From JBBSHJ01 sp038253135 (GTDB taxonomy: Bacteria; Actinomycetota; Actinomycetes; Mycobacteriales; QHCD01): a stretch of 7,578 nucleotides of DNA. The stretch's first letter is position 1. Each line of letters opens with the position of its first letter. Shown piece after piece: positions 1 to 6,890 of the stretch. A program made the position numbers and the translations under genes. The notes under the pieces were generated by a model. The model saw only the letters and a list, made by a program, of their open reading frames with translations, was not told where the DNA came from and did not search any database. Location: the NCBI GenBank assembly GCA_038253135.1, contig JBBSHJ010000132.1:1-7578 (forward strand), read 5' to 3'.

Positions 1-282
1 GCGTACGACCGGCTGCTGGCGCAGCTCGGGGACATCGCGATGCCGGCGCACGACGAGGACCGGATCCGCTCCGAGTGGATCGCTCCGGCGCGGGCCGACC
101 TCGCGGCATTGCGACCGAAGCTTGCCCTGCTGCCGGCCCGATCAGCCGACGGCCGGCCGGCCGGCACGCAGGCGATCCTGGCCGAGGTGCGATCCATCGG
201 CGCGAACGATGTCGACGCCGGCTACGTCCGCTCCTTGGGCGCGCGAGACTGCGTGCCGGTGTTCTCCGGAGGACTCGCGTGA
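1..282 (+). CDS. 3' end of an unrecognised gene (partial, C-terminal 93 residues)
   Basis: The frame is open from the first base of the window and ends at TGA (280-282), so this is the C-terminal part of a longer gene; an internal ATG at 40 is not a convincing start because the frame is open before it and no ribosome binding site precedes it. The visible 93 residues are rich in Ala, Arg, Asp and Leu. They look soluble, with an amphipathic helical stretch (about residues 20-50) and a C-terminus ending PVFSGGLA. No membrane segment or catalytic motif could be identified, and the family was not recognised. Codon use (G/C in third positions) fits a real coding region. The stop codon overlaps a possible GTG start of a short downstream ORF. 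Function is unknown. Confidence 0.6.
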   Translation, partial: AYDRLLAQLGDIAMPAHDEDRIRSEWIAPARADLAALRPKLALLPARSADGRPAGTQAILAEVRSIGANDVDAGYVRSLGARDCVPVFSGGLA

Positions 283-464
283 GCATCGGTACCGCGCCGC
301 CCGCCGCCGAAGCGGCGGGTCGACGCCGTAGACCCGATTGTCGCGTCCTGCACCCGACCCGCTGCGTTCCTGAAGTAGCCTCACGAGCACAGGCGGCTGG
401 GCCGATGACAGGTCGGCCCGCGGCGATGGCGTGCATGGGGACGCTGATGGGGACATCGAGATGA
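279..464 (+). CDS. Possible 61-residue small ORF overlapping the upstream stop
   Basis: A GTG at 279 overlaps the TGA of the preceding gene (GTGA). It has a GGAGGA Shine-Dalgarno sequence at 268-273 at good spacing, which is the usual signature of translational coupling. The 61-residue product is Ala/Arg/Gly rich (with an RRRR stretch near residue 15-18), has two Cys in its first half and a Met-rich tail, and resembles no family I know. A strong hairpin at 299-320 falls inside it. It could be a genuine coupled small protein, the start of a gene since broken, or a chance ORF in GC-rich DNA. The start signals support translation; the product composition does not. Confidence 0.28.
   Translation: MSIGTAPPAAEAAGRRRRPDCRVLHPTRCVPEVASRAQAAGPMTGRPAAMACMGTLMGTSR
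299..320 (+). terminator. GC hairpin, candidate terminator of the first gene
   Basis: CCCGCCGC (300-307) and GCGGCGGG (312-319) form a perfect 8-bp stem around a CGAA loop, extendable by a G-T pair. It begins 17 bases after the stop at 282. There is no T-run after it, so it would be a U-tract-less terminator of the kind often proposed in actinobacteria. It could also be an attenuator-like structure if the ORF at 279 is translated. Confidence 0.4.
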
Positions 465-489
465 CGAGGAATTGAGGCGACCAGAGGCT
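321..489 (+). promoter_or_regulatory. kgd upstream region, promoter not resolved
   Basis: This stretch must contain the kgd promoter if the hairpin at 299-320 ends the upstream transcript. The only -10-like hexamer I see is TAGCCT at 376-381 (TAnnnT form), and it has no good -35 match at 16-18 bases. Purine-rich GAGGA (466-470) and TGAGG (473-477) lie just before kgd and are the possible ribosome binding sites. No riboswitch or other regulatory element was recognised. Confidence 0.25.
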
Positions 490-3400
490 GTGTCAAGCAA
501 GTCGGAGGACCAGTCATCCGGACCTGGTCCGGGTGCATCCGAGCACGCGACACCGAGTTTCGGCGCCAACGAATGGCTGGTCGAGGAGATGTACGAACAG
601 TACCTCGACGACCCGTACAGCGTTGATCCGGCGTGGCACGACTTCTTCGCCGACTACAACAAGACAGCCGGCGCCGCCAAGACCTGGCAGCCGGCCCCGA
701 CAGTCACGTCCGGCACGGTTACGTCCGCCGGTCCTGGTACGACGCCCCCCGCGGCCGCCGGATCGCCCGCCTCGGCGTCGGTCCCCGCCCCGACCGCCGC
801 CGAGGAATCGGCCACGGCACCGGCCAAGGCACCGGTCACGAGCCCGCCCGGTCCGCGGCGAACGCAGACAACCGTCGAGCGCGCGGGCGCGACGCGGGCT
901 GACTGGTCGGATGCGAAGACGGGGACGGTCAGCACCGACGCGACCGGTCAGGCCACCGTCGCCACCGACTCCGAGCGGGCCCGCTCGACACAGGCGCCGG
1001 CCCGCAAGGGGGAACCGCAGAAGAAGGCACCGGCACAAAACGACACTGCCGTTCTCCGTGGCGCCGCGGCGCGGGTCGTCGCCAACATGAACTCCTCGCT
1101 CACGGTTCCGACGGCCACCAGCGTGCGATCCGTCCCCGCCAAGCTGCTGTCCGACAACCGCATCGTCATCAACAACCATTTGCGCCGCAGCCGCGGCGGC
1201 AAGATCAGCTTCACCCACCTGATCGGCTACGCGCTGGTCAAGGCGGTCAGGGACCTCCCGGCGATGAACCACGCCTTCACCGAGGCCGACGGCAAGCCCG
1301 CGGTGCACACGCCGGAACACATCAATCTCGGCATCGCCATCGACCTCGCCAAGTCGGACGGGAGCAGGTCGCTCGTCGTACCCGCCATCAAGACGACCGA
1401 GGAGATGAGCTTCACCGCGTTCTGGGCCGCGTACGAGGATGTCGTCCGCAAGGCTCGCGGCGGCAAGCTGACCGCCGATGATTTCGCCGGCGTCACGATC
1501 AGCCTGACGAATCCGGGCGGGATCGGCACCGTGCACTCGATGCCGAGGCTCATGCAGGGAATGGGCGCCATCATCGCGGTGGGCGCGATGGAATACCCCG
1601 CCGAGTTTCAAGGCATGAGCGAGCCGATGCTCTCGCAGCTCGCCGTTAGCAAGATCGTCACCCTCACCTCGACCTACGACCACCGGATCATCCAAGGCGC
1701 GCAGTCCGGCGAGTTCCTCCGTCGCATGCACCAGCTGATACTGGGGGAGGACGGCTTTTACGACGAGATCTTCCGGTCGCTGCGGATCCCCTACGAACCG
1801 GTGCGGTGGGTCCCGGACATCACGAAGTCCCATGAAGGCGACATCGACAAGTCCGCGCGGGTCATCTCCCTGATCAACGCCTACCGCACCAACGGCCACC
1901 TTATGGCGGACACCGACCCGCTCGAGCTGCGCTACGTCGACCACCCGTCCACGACCACGCGTACGCACCCCGACCTCGACGTGCTCAACCACGGCCTGAC
2001 CCTCTGGGACCTCGATCGCGACTTCCCCGTCGGCGGCTTCGCCGGCGAGCAGATGATGAAGCTGCGCGACGTCCTCGGGGTGCTGCGGGACTCCTACTGC
2101 CGGCGCGTCGGTGTGGAGTACATGAACATCACCGACCCCGAGGAGCGCGCCTGGCTGCAGCACCGCATCGAGGTCCCACATGCCACCGTCGATCGCGAAG
2201 AGCAGAAGCACATTCTCAGCCGGCTCAACGTCGCCGAGGCGTTCGAGACGTTCCTGCAGACGAAGTACGTCGGGCAGCGCCGGTTCTCCCTGGAAGGCGC
2301 CGAGACGACGATCGCGATCCTCGACGCGGTCCTCACCGAGGCGGCGCGCGACGGTCTCGACGAGGCCGTGCTCGGCATGGCCCACCGAGGCCGGCTCAAC
2401 GTGCTCGCCAACATCGTGGGCAAGAGCTACGCGAAGATCTTCCGCGAATTCGAGGGCAACATCGATCCCGGCAGCACGCACGGATCCGGAGATGTTAAAT
2501 ACCACCTCGGCGCGCGAGGTCGATTTCACGGCCGCGGCGGAGAGCGGATCAAGGTCACCCTGACCTCGAACCCGAGCCACCTCGAGGCCGTCGACCCCGT
2601 GCTCGAAGGCATCGTCCGGGCCAAGCAGGACCTCATCGACAAGGGCGAGGAGGGCTTCACGGTCCTTCCCGTCCTGGTCCACGGGGACGCCGCCTTCGCC
2701 GGGCAGGGCGTCGTCGCCGAGACCCTCAACCTCTCGCAGCTGCGCGGCTACCGCACGGGTGGCACGGTGCACCTGATCATCAACAATCAGGTCGGCTTCA
2801 CCACCAGTCCTGCGGCGGCCCGCTCGAGCCTGTATTGCACCGATGTGGCGCGGATGATCCAGGCCCCGATCTTCCACGTCAACGGGGACGATCCTGAGTC
2901 GTGCGTTCGCGTGGCCAAGCTGGCCGTTGAATTCCGGCAGGAATTCAACAAGGACGTCGTGATCGACATGGTGTGCTACCGCAAGCGCGGTCACAACGAG
3001 ACCGACGACCCGTCGATGACCCAGCCGTTGATGTACGACGTCATCGACACCAAGCGCTCGGTGCGCAAGATCTACACCGAGTCCCTCATCGGCCGCGGTG
3101 ACATCACCATCGACGAGGCCCAGGAGGCGCTCAAAGACTTCCACGACCAGCTCGAGAAGGTCTTCGTCGAGACCCGCAATGCCACCGGGGGTTTCAAGGC
3201 CGAGCCGCAGATGGAGACCAACGAGTCCGGGCCGACCGACACCGCCGTCTCCCTCGAGGTGGTCAAGCGGATCGGGAACGCGTTCGTCGCGATCCCGCAC
3301 GACTTCTCGGTGCATTCCAAGCTCAAGCGAATGCTCGAGCGCAGGGCGGCCATGGCCAGCGAGGGTGGCATCGACTGGGCGTTCGGAGAGCTGCTCGCCT

Positions 3401-4416
3401 TCGGCTCGGTACTGATCGACGGTAAGCCCGTCCGCCTGTGCGGGCAGGACAGCCGTCGCGGCACCTTCGTGCAGCGGCACGCGGTGCTCGTGGACCGCAA
3501 GTCCGGCGAGGAATACAGCCCGCTGAAGAATCTCGACGAGAACAGCGACGGCAGCACCGGGCGGTTCTGGGCCTACGATTCGCTGCTCTCGGAATTCGCC
3601 GCAATGGGCTTCGAATACGGCTATTCGGTCGCCAATCCCGACGCCCTCGTGTGCTGGGAAGCCCAATTCGGCGATTTCGCCGCCGGCGCACAGTCGATCA
3701 TCGACGAGTTCATTTCGGCCGGCGAGGCAAAATGGGGCCAACGCTCGGGCGTCGTACTGCTGCTTCCGCATGGCTACGAAGGGCAGGGGCCGGATCACTC
3801 GTCGGCGCGCATCGAGCGCTACCTGGCGCTGTGCGCGGAGAACAACATGACCGTTGCCTACCCCTCGACGCCGGCGAACTACTTCCATCTCCTTCGCCGG
3901 CAGGCGCTCTCGCCGGTGCATCGACCGCTCGTCGTTTTCACTCCCAAATCGATGCTCCGGTTGAAGTCGGCCACCTCGGATGTCGCCGACTTCACCTCCG
4001 GCGGATGGTCGCCGGTGCTAGATGACCCCGCGATCGCGGGCGGCGGCATCGATCCCGCCGCCGTCAACCGGGTGCTGCTGTGCACGGGAAAGGTCTTCTA
4101 CGACCTGGCGCACTACCGCGAGAAGCACGACATCACCGATGTGGCCATCGTCCGCGTCGAGCAGCTCTACCCGCTGCCGGGTGCCGCCATCGCGCAGGCG
4201 CTCGAACCGTTCGAGACCTCGACGTCGTACGTCTGGGTGCAGCAGGAGCCGGCCAATCAGGGTGCCTGGCCCTTCATGGCCCTGAACCTGCCGGAATATC
4301 TCGGTACGACGCCCCAGCGGGTGTCGCGGCGGGCCTCGGCCAGTCCCGCGGCCGGCTCCGGAACGGTGCACCAGGTCGAGCAGGATTCGTTGGTCACGCA
4401 GGCCTTCACCCAGTAG
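490..4416 (+). CDS. kgd: Multifunctional 2-oxoglutarate metabolism enzyme, fused E2-E1 (Kgd/OdhA type)
   Basis: This is the actinobacterial 2-oxoglutarate dehydrogenase/decarboxylase, which performs the thiamine-diphosphate-dependent decarboxylation of 2-oxoglutarate in the TCA cycle. The GTG at 490 gives 1308 residues starting MSSKSEDQ; a TTG six codons upstream (472) is possible, but its purine-rich box is only one base away. Domains, numbered from the GTG start: E1 N-terminal helix (24-56, FGANEWLVEEMY...), a Pro/Ala/Thr linker (57-184), and an E2 acyltransferase-like domain (from 185) with DHRIIQG at 397-403. The E1 part has AHRGRLN (631-637), the ThDP-binding GDAAFAGQG (732-740) through NNQ (765-767), GHNETDDP (from 834), HGYEGQGPDHSS (from 1094), and a C-terminal WVQQEPANQGAW segment (about 1249-1260). 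No lipoyl domain is present. In this family the enzyme works with a separate lipoylated E2 and Lpd and is restrained by the FHA protein GarA/OdhI. The linker makes it longer than the roughly 1230-residue mycobacterial protein. Confidence 0.96.
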   Translation: MSSKSEDQSSGPGPGASEHATPSFGANEWLVEEMYEQYLDDPYSVDPAWHDFFADYNKTAGAAKTWQPAPTVTSGTVTSAGPGTTPPAAAGSPASASVPAPTAAEESATAPAKAPVTSPPGPRRTQTTVERAGATRADWSDAKTGTVSTDATGQATVATDSERARSTQAPARKGEPQKKAPAQNDTAVLRGAAARVVANMNSSLTVPTATSVRSVPAKLLSDNRIVINNHLRRSRGGKISFTHLIGYALVKAVRDLPAMNHAFTEADGKPAVHTPEHINLGIAIDLAKSDGSRSLVVPAIKTTEEMSFTAFWAAYEDVVRKARGGKLTADDFAGVTISLTNPGGIGTVHSMPRLMQGMGAIIAVGAMEYPAEFQGMSEPMLSQLAVSKIVTLTSTYDHRIIQGAQSGEFLRRMHQLILGEDGFYDEIFRSLRIPYEPVRWVPDITKSHEGDIDKSARVISLINAYRTNGHLMADTDPLELRYVDHPSTTTRTHPDLDVLNHGLTLWDLDRDFPVGGFAGEQMMKLRDVLGVLRDSYCRRVGVEYMNITDPEERAWLQHRIEVPHATVDREEQKHILSRLNVAEAFETFLQTKYVGQRRFSLEGAETTIAILDAVLTEAARDGLDEAVLGMAHRGRLNVLANIVGKSYAKIFREFEGNIDPGSTHGSGDVKYHLGARGRFHGRGGERIKVTLTSNPSHLEAVDPVLEGIVRAKQDLIDKGEEGFTVLPVLVHGDAAFAGQGVVAETLNLSQLRGYRTGGTVHLIINNQVGFTTSPAAARSSLYCTDVARMIQAPIFHVNGDDPESCVRVAKLAVEFRQEFNKDVVIDMVCYRKRGHNETDDPSMTQPLMYDVIDTKRSVRKIYTESLIGRGDITIDEAQEALKDFHDQLEKVFVETRNATGGFKAEPQMETNESGPTDTAVSLEVVKRIGNAFVAIPHDFSVHSKLKRMLERRAAMASEGGIDWAFGELLAFGSVLIDGKPVRLCGQDSRRGTFVQRHAVLVDRKSGEEYSPLKNLDENSDGSTGRFWAYDSLLSEFAAMGFEYGYSVANPDALVCWEAQFGDFAAGAQSIIDEFISAGEAKWGQRSGVVLLLPHGYEGQGPDHSSARIERYLALCAENNMTVAYPSTPANYFHLLRRQALSPVHRPLVVFTPKSMLRLKSATSDVADFTSGGWSPVLDDPAIAGGGIDPAAVNRVLLCTGKVFYDLAHYREKHDITDVAIVRVEQLYPLPGAAIAQALEPFETSTSYVWVQQEPANQGAWPFMALNLPEYLGTTPQRVSRRASASPAAGSGTVHQVEQDSLVTQAFTQ

Positions 4417-4419
4417 TCG

Positions 4420-4593
4420 ATGTATTTCACCGATCGCGGCATCGAGGAGCTCGCCGGGCGGCGCGGGGACGAGTCCGTCACCCTCGGCTGGGTGGCCGAC
4501 AAGTTGCGGTCCTTCGTCGATGCGCACCCCGAGTTCGAGGTTGCCGTTGATCGCTTGGCAACCTATCTCGCCCGCGGCGAGGACGACGACTAG
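4420..4593 (+). CDS. DUF6104 family small protein
   Basis: A 57-residue acidic protein beginning MYFTDRGIEELAGRRG and ending in GEDDD. The pattern (MYFTDRGIEEL, then W-A-L-F-D motifs, then an FEV..DRLATYLAR segment) matches the small DUF6104 proteins that commonly follow the 2-oxoglutarate dehydrogenase gene in actinobacteria. It has no signal peptide or membrane segment and is predicted helical. The ATG lies three bases after the kgd stop, so the gene is almost certainly co-transcribed, with translation coupled to kgd termination. No separate ribosome binding site is visible beyond the end of the kgd coding sequence. The biochemical role of this family is not established; its position suggests a link to Kgd activity or assembly, which is inference only. 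Confidence 0.85.
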   Translation: MYFTDRGIEELAGRRGDESVTLGWVADKLRSFVDAHPEFEVAVDRLATYLARGEDDD

Positions 4594-4632
4594 CGGTCTG
4601 CCTCCTCCTGCCGCGGCTGGTGGGACTACCCG

Positions 4633-4650
4633 GTGTCGACCGATCGACAC
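4633..4650 (+). terminator. Inverted repeat after the kgd-DUF6104 unit
   Basis: GTGTCGA (4633-4639) and TCGACAC (4644-4650) form a perfect 7-bp stem with a CCGA loop, 40 bases after the DUF6104 stop. There is no T-run. It is a plausible terminator for the kgd unit; as a near-palindrome it could instead be a protein-binding operator for the sigma operon downstream. Confidence 0.35.
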
Positions 4651-4686
4651 GCCGCAGCGGGTTGAAATATCGACGCGGTCCCGTGC

Positions 4687-4712
4687 GTTTGATGCGACGA
4701 GTCGGGGGGCAG
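4687..4712 (+). promoter_or_regulatory. Candidate SigF/SigB-type promoter for the rsbW-sigF operon
   Basis: GTTT (4687-4690), a 16-base spacer and GGGCAG (4707-4712) resemble the GTTT-N14-17-GGGTA promoter recognised by the SigF/SigB group. The match in the -10 element is imperfect (C for T). It lies about 50 bases before the rsbW start, in the only gap from which the operon could be transcribed independently. Autoregulation by their own sigma factor is typical for such operons. Confidence 0.35.
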
Positions 4713-4750
4713 TAGACAGGCAAGATGAGATGGGCGGCATCCGCCCCAGC

Positions 4751-4758
4751 AAAGGAGG
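4751..4758 (+). promoter_or_regulatory. Ribosome binding site deciding the rsbW start
   Basis: AAAGGAGG ends five bases before a TTG at 4764. It is the strongest Shine-Dalgarno sequence in the area and favours this TTG over the ATG at 4725, which lies upstream of the site and would add 13 residues outside the family pattern. Confidence 0.75.
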
Positions 4759-4763
4759 CACCG

Positions 4764-5201
4764 TTGGCGACCGCTGGAGGCCCGGCGGACGACGACGCGG
4801 TCCGGGTATCGTGCCCGGCGGCATCCACCTACGTTCCGGTCCTGCGCGCCGTGATATCGGCCCTCATCGCCGATGCGGGCTTCGACGTCGATGCCTACGC
4901 CGATGCCCGGATGGCCGTCGACGAGGCCGCCGAGACCCTCATCGATATCGCGGACCCGACCGCGCCGCTGTCCGCCACCTATTGGCTCGGAGCCGACGGA
5001 GTACGCGTCCGGCTCGAGTGCGGGTCGACCGGCGGTAGTGTCGATCAGGACACCTTCGGCTGGCGGGTGCTGACCACACTGACCGACCGGCTCGAAACCG
5101 ACGTCGTCGGCGACGGGCGATCTCCAGCCGCAAACTGCATTGAATTCGTCAAACGCCGCACCATCAGGGAATCGGAGACCGATGCCCGCTCACGACGCTG
5201 A
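4764..5201 (+). CDS. rsbW: RsbW/UsfX-like anti-sigma factor (GHKL ATPase-like fold)
   Basis: This 145-residue protein is predicted to bind the sigma factor encoded next to it and keep it inactive until a partner-switching anti-anti-sigma protein releases it. The fit rests on the HATPase_c_2-like pattern: a SYVPVLRAVI-type first helix (about 21-35), the N-box region AVDEAAETLID (51-61), and the FGWRVLTTLTDRLE segment (98-111), which closely follows mycobacterial UsfX. The usual N-box Asn four residues after Glu54 is Thr58, and no clear DxGxG box is present, so the nucleotide site looks degenerate, as it also does in UsfX. Cys residues are at 17, 87 and 125. Its last 20 bases overlap the sigma gene, indicating translational coupling and stoichiometric production. 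No anti-anti-sigma gene is in the window. Confidence 0.85.
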   Translation: MATAGGPADDDAVRVSCPAASTYVPVLRAVISALIADAGFDVDAYADARMAVDEAAETLIDIADPTAPLSATYWLGADGVRVRLECGSTGGSVDQDTFGWRVLTTLTDRLETDVVGDGRSPAANCIEFVKRRTIRESETDARSRR

Positions 5202-5970
5202 TCACGACGTCGAACGGGACGACATTGCTGCGCAATTCGAGACGCTAGCTTCGCTGGCCCCGGACGATCCCACGCGTGTGAAGGTGCGCGAGGAGATCAT
5301 CAACTCACAGCTCGGTCTGGCCCGCCGGATCGCCGCGCGATTCCGGGGCCGCGGCATTTTCGACGACGACTTGGAGCAAGTCGCCCGGCTCGGACTCATC
5401 CGTGCCGTCGACCGTTACAACCCCGACCGCGGCAACACCTTCATCGGCTTTGCCATCCCGACCATGTTGGGCGAGCTCCGTCGCCACTTTCGTGACACCG
5501 GCTGGTCGATACACGTGCCGCGACAGCTGCAGGAGCTCCATCTCGAGGTCGACCAGGCGGTGTCGGCCCTGACCGAACGCGACGGCAGGCCACCGGATCT
5601 GCCAGCCATCGCCGGCTACCTCAATTGCTCCGTGGAGCGCGTCCAGGAAGGAATCGAGGTGGGCGCGGCGTACCAATCCTCGTCCCTCGACAGCGCGCCC
5701 GCGACCGACAGCCCTCGCGCGGCCGCGCCGGTCGACCTGCTCCCCTCGGAGGAGGATGCCATCGGCAAGCTCGTCGACCGGGAGGCGCTGCGACCATTGC
5801 TCGCCGAGCTTTCCCCGCGCGACCGGCGGGTGATCTACCTGCGCTTTTTCGAGGGCCTGGCGCAGAGCCGGATCGCCGCGGAGGTCGGCGTGTCGCAGAT
5901 GCAGATCTCCCGGATCCTGTCGGCCACGCTCCGGCGGCTGCGCGAGGGTCTGCTCGCGCCGCCGGACTAA
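5182..5970 (+). CDS. sigF: SigB/SigF/SigG-family RNA polymerase sigma factor
   Basis: A 262-residue group 3 sigma factor that would direct RNA polymerase to stress promoters. Region 2 spans about 38-108 (LARRIAARF, DDDLEQVARLGLIRAVDRYNP, and FAIPTMLGELRRHFRDTGW ending at 108), followed by HVPRQLQELH (111-120) into region 3 (to about 165). An acidic, Ser/Ala-rich linker (166-195) leads to region 4 (203-255), with a helix-turn-helix at about 226-247 (QSRIAAEVGVSQMQISRIL). The ATG at 5182 has GGAGA four bases upstream and aligns with family N-termini; a TTG at 5140 would lie deeper inside rsbW and is less likely. The partner anti-sigma gene overlaps its start. Its TAA stop overlaps the stop of the opposing gene. 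Assignment to the SigF orthologue is by family and neighbour; SigB is an equally used name. Confidence 0.92.
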   Translation: MPAHDADHDVERDDIAAQFETLASLAPDDPTRVKVREEIINSQLGLARRIAARFRGRGIFDDDLEQVARLGLIRAVDRYNPDRGNTFIGFAIPTMLGELRRHFRDTGWSIHVPRQLQELHLEVDQAVSALTERDGRPPDLPAIAGYLNCSVERVQEGIEVGAAYQSSSLDSAPATDSPRAAAPVDLLPSEEDAIGKLVDREALRPLLAELSPRDRRVIYLRFFEGLAQSRIAAEVGVSQMQISRILSATLRRLREGLLAPPD

Positions 5971-6455
5971 CGCTCGGCCAGGAGATCGTCGCGGACGGCC
6001 CGCAGGTGCACGACGTCGGTCACGCTGTCGATGTCCTCGGCCGACGCGTAGCGGTCGGCGCGGAAGATGCCTTTGCTGTCGATCTTCAGGTAGCCGGTCC
6101 GCCGCAGCCGCTCAGCCAGCGGCGGCGGGAGGTGCGGCTCGTCGCCTCGGGCCGAGCCGCCCAGCGGCGCTTCGAAACCGGCGCCCCCGGCACCCCCCGG
6201 AGCCCCGCCCAGAGCGCCCACTCCAAGCCCGGCTGGGCCCCCGGCCACCGATCCGGGCATCACCGGCGGTACGGCGGCCGGAAAGCTCGGATCGGCGCCC
6301 GTGTCATCGGCTGGGAGGTCCGGCTGCGGATCGGCGGTGACGGCATCCGGATCGGCGACCTGCACCAGTGCGACCGTGCCGATCTTGTCGCCACTGGGGT
6401 CGATGACGTCCATGCCTTCCCGGACCGCCTCGATGCCTTCGGCCGGTGCGCTCAT
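5967..6455 (-). CDS. DUF2171 domain protein with a long low-complexity insert
   Basis: A 162-residue protein. Residues 9-33 (EAVREGMDVIDPSGDKIGTV) match the start of a DUF2171/PRC-barrel-like beta domain. Residues 115-158 (GYLKIDSKGIFRADRYASAEDI...VHLRAVRDDL) match its second half. Between them lies an insert of about 80 residues rich in Gly, Ala, Pro and Asp (34-114), likely disordered. There is no signal peptide or membrane segment. The ATG has a strong Shine-Dalgarno (AGGAGGA on the minus strand, 6465-6471) and overlaps the stop of the SRPBCC gene (ATGA), so the two are coupled. The stop TAG overlaps the TAA of the sigma gene on the other strand. DUF2171 proteins are often found in stress and SigF/SigB contexts, but their biochemical function is not known to me. 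Confidence 0.8.
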   Translation of the reverse strand: MSAPAEGIEAVREGMDVIDPSGDKIGTVALVQVADPDAVTADPQPDLPADDTGADPSFPAAVPPVMPGSVAGGPAGLGVGALGGAPGGAGGAGFEAPLGGSARGDEPHLPPPLAERLRRTGYLKIDSKGIFRADRYASAEDIDSVTDVVHLRAVRDDLLAER

Positions 6456-6883
6456 GTCGAGATTCCTCCTCTATCGCTTCCTGAGCGGTGTCCTCGCCGC
6501 GCGGTCAGCACGGTCTGTACGCTGTCCAGCGCTGCCGCGACCTGACGGATCAAGCCCTCGGGATCGGGCTCGTCAGCCTGCACGCGCACGGTGATCTCGG
6601 CCCCTGTGCCCTCCGCGGCGATGTCGATCCGGCCCCGGCAGGACACCGGTAACTCGGTCGCAAAGTCGATGTGCCGGCCGTCGGAATCGGCGTAGAGCCA
6701 TCCGCTGACGACCACGGCCGCGCCGGCGGTGTCCCGACCGGACAACCGGATCCCCCTTGGCGGCACGGCCTCGACGTGGGTGACCGAGGGCACGTAGCTC
6801 GGGATGTTGGTCGGATCCCTGAGGTAGTCGAACACCCGCTCGGGCGGGCTGTCGATCCGCTCGATGCGCTCGTAGTCTCCCAT
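6452..6883 (-). CDS. SRPBCC (polyketide cyclase/START-like) family protein
   Basis: A 143-residue protein starting MGDYERIERIDSPPERVFDYLRDPTNIPSYVPSV, the typical SRPBCC opening in which a beta strand (YERIERID) is followed by PPERVFDYL...P..IP.Y.P, with later strands (about 47-105) and a C-terminal helix (107-128). SRPBCC folds form a hydrophobic cavity for lipid-like or aromatic ligands; the ligand here cannot be deduced. The ATG at 6883 is preferred over one 48 codons upstream (7027) because GAGGTGA (minus strand, 6891-6897) sits seven bases before it and the extra N-terminus would run back across the stop of the SDR remnant. The C-terminal tail (about 129-143) is Arg/Gly/Ser-rich. It overlaps the next gene's start (ATGA), forming a two-gene unit with the DUF2171 gene. 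Confidence 0.8.
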   Translation of the reverse strand: MGDYERIERIDSPPERVFDYLRDPTNIPSYVPSVTHVEAVPPRGIRLSGRDTAGAAVVVSGWLYADSDGRHIDFATELPVSCRGRIDIAAEGTGAEITVRVQADEPDPEGLIRQVAAALDSVQTVLTARRGHRSGSDRGGIST

Positions 6884-6890
6884 ACGGGAA

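Noticed and set aside
514..3921. A 1135-residue open frame antisense to kgd
   Set aside because: It is the expected shadow of a highly GC-biased gene on the opposite strand. The product is repetitive in Arg/Val/Asp/Gly with no domain pattern, whereas the + strand frame is a complete, motif-rich enzyme.
4520..5038. A 172-residue + strand frame spanning the DUF6104-rsbW gap
   Set aside because: It runs out of frame through parts of two recognised genes and has an Arg/Pro/Gly-rich product and no ribosome binding site.
40..5196. Similar MPAHD openings at 40 and at 5182, as a possible duplication
   Set aside because: Only five residues match and the following sequence diverges, so this is coincidence.
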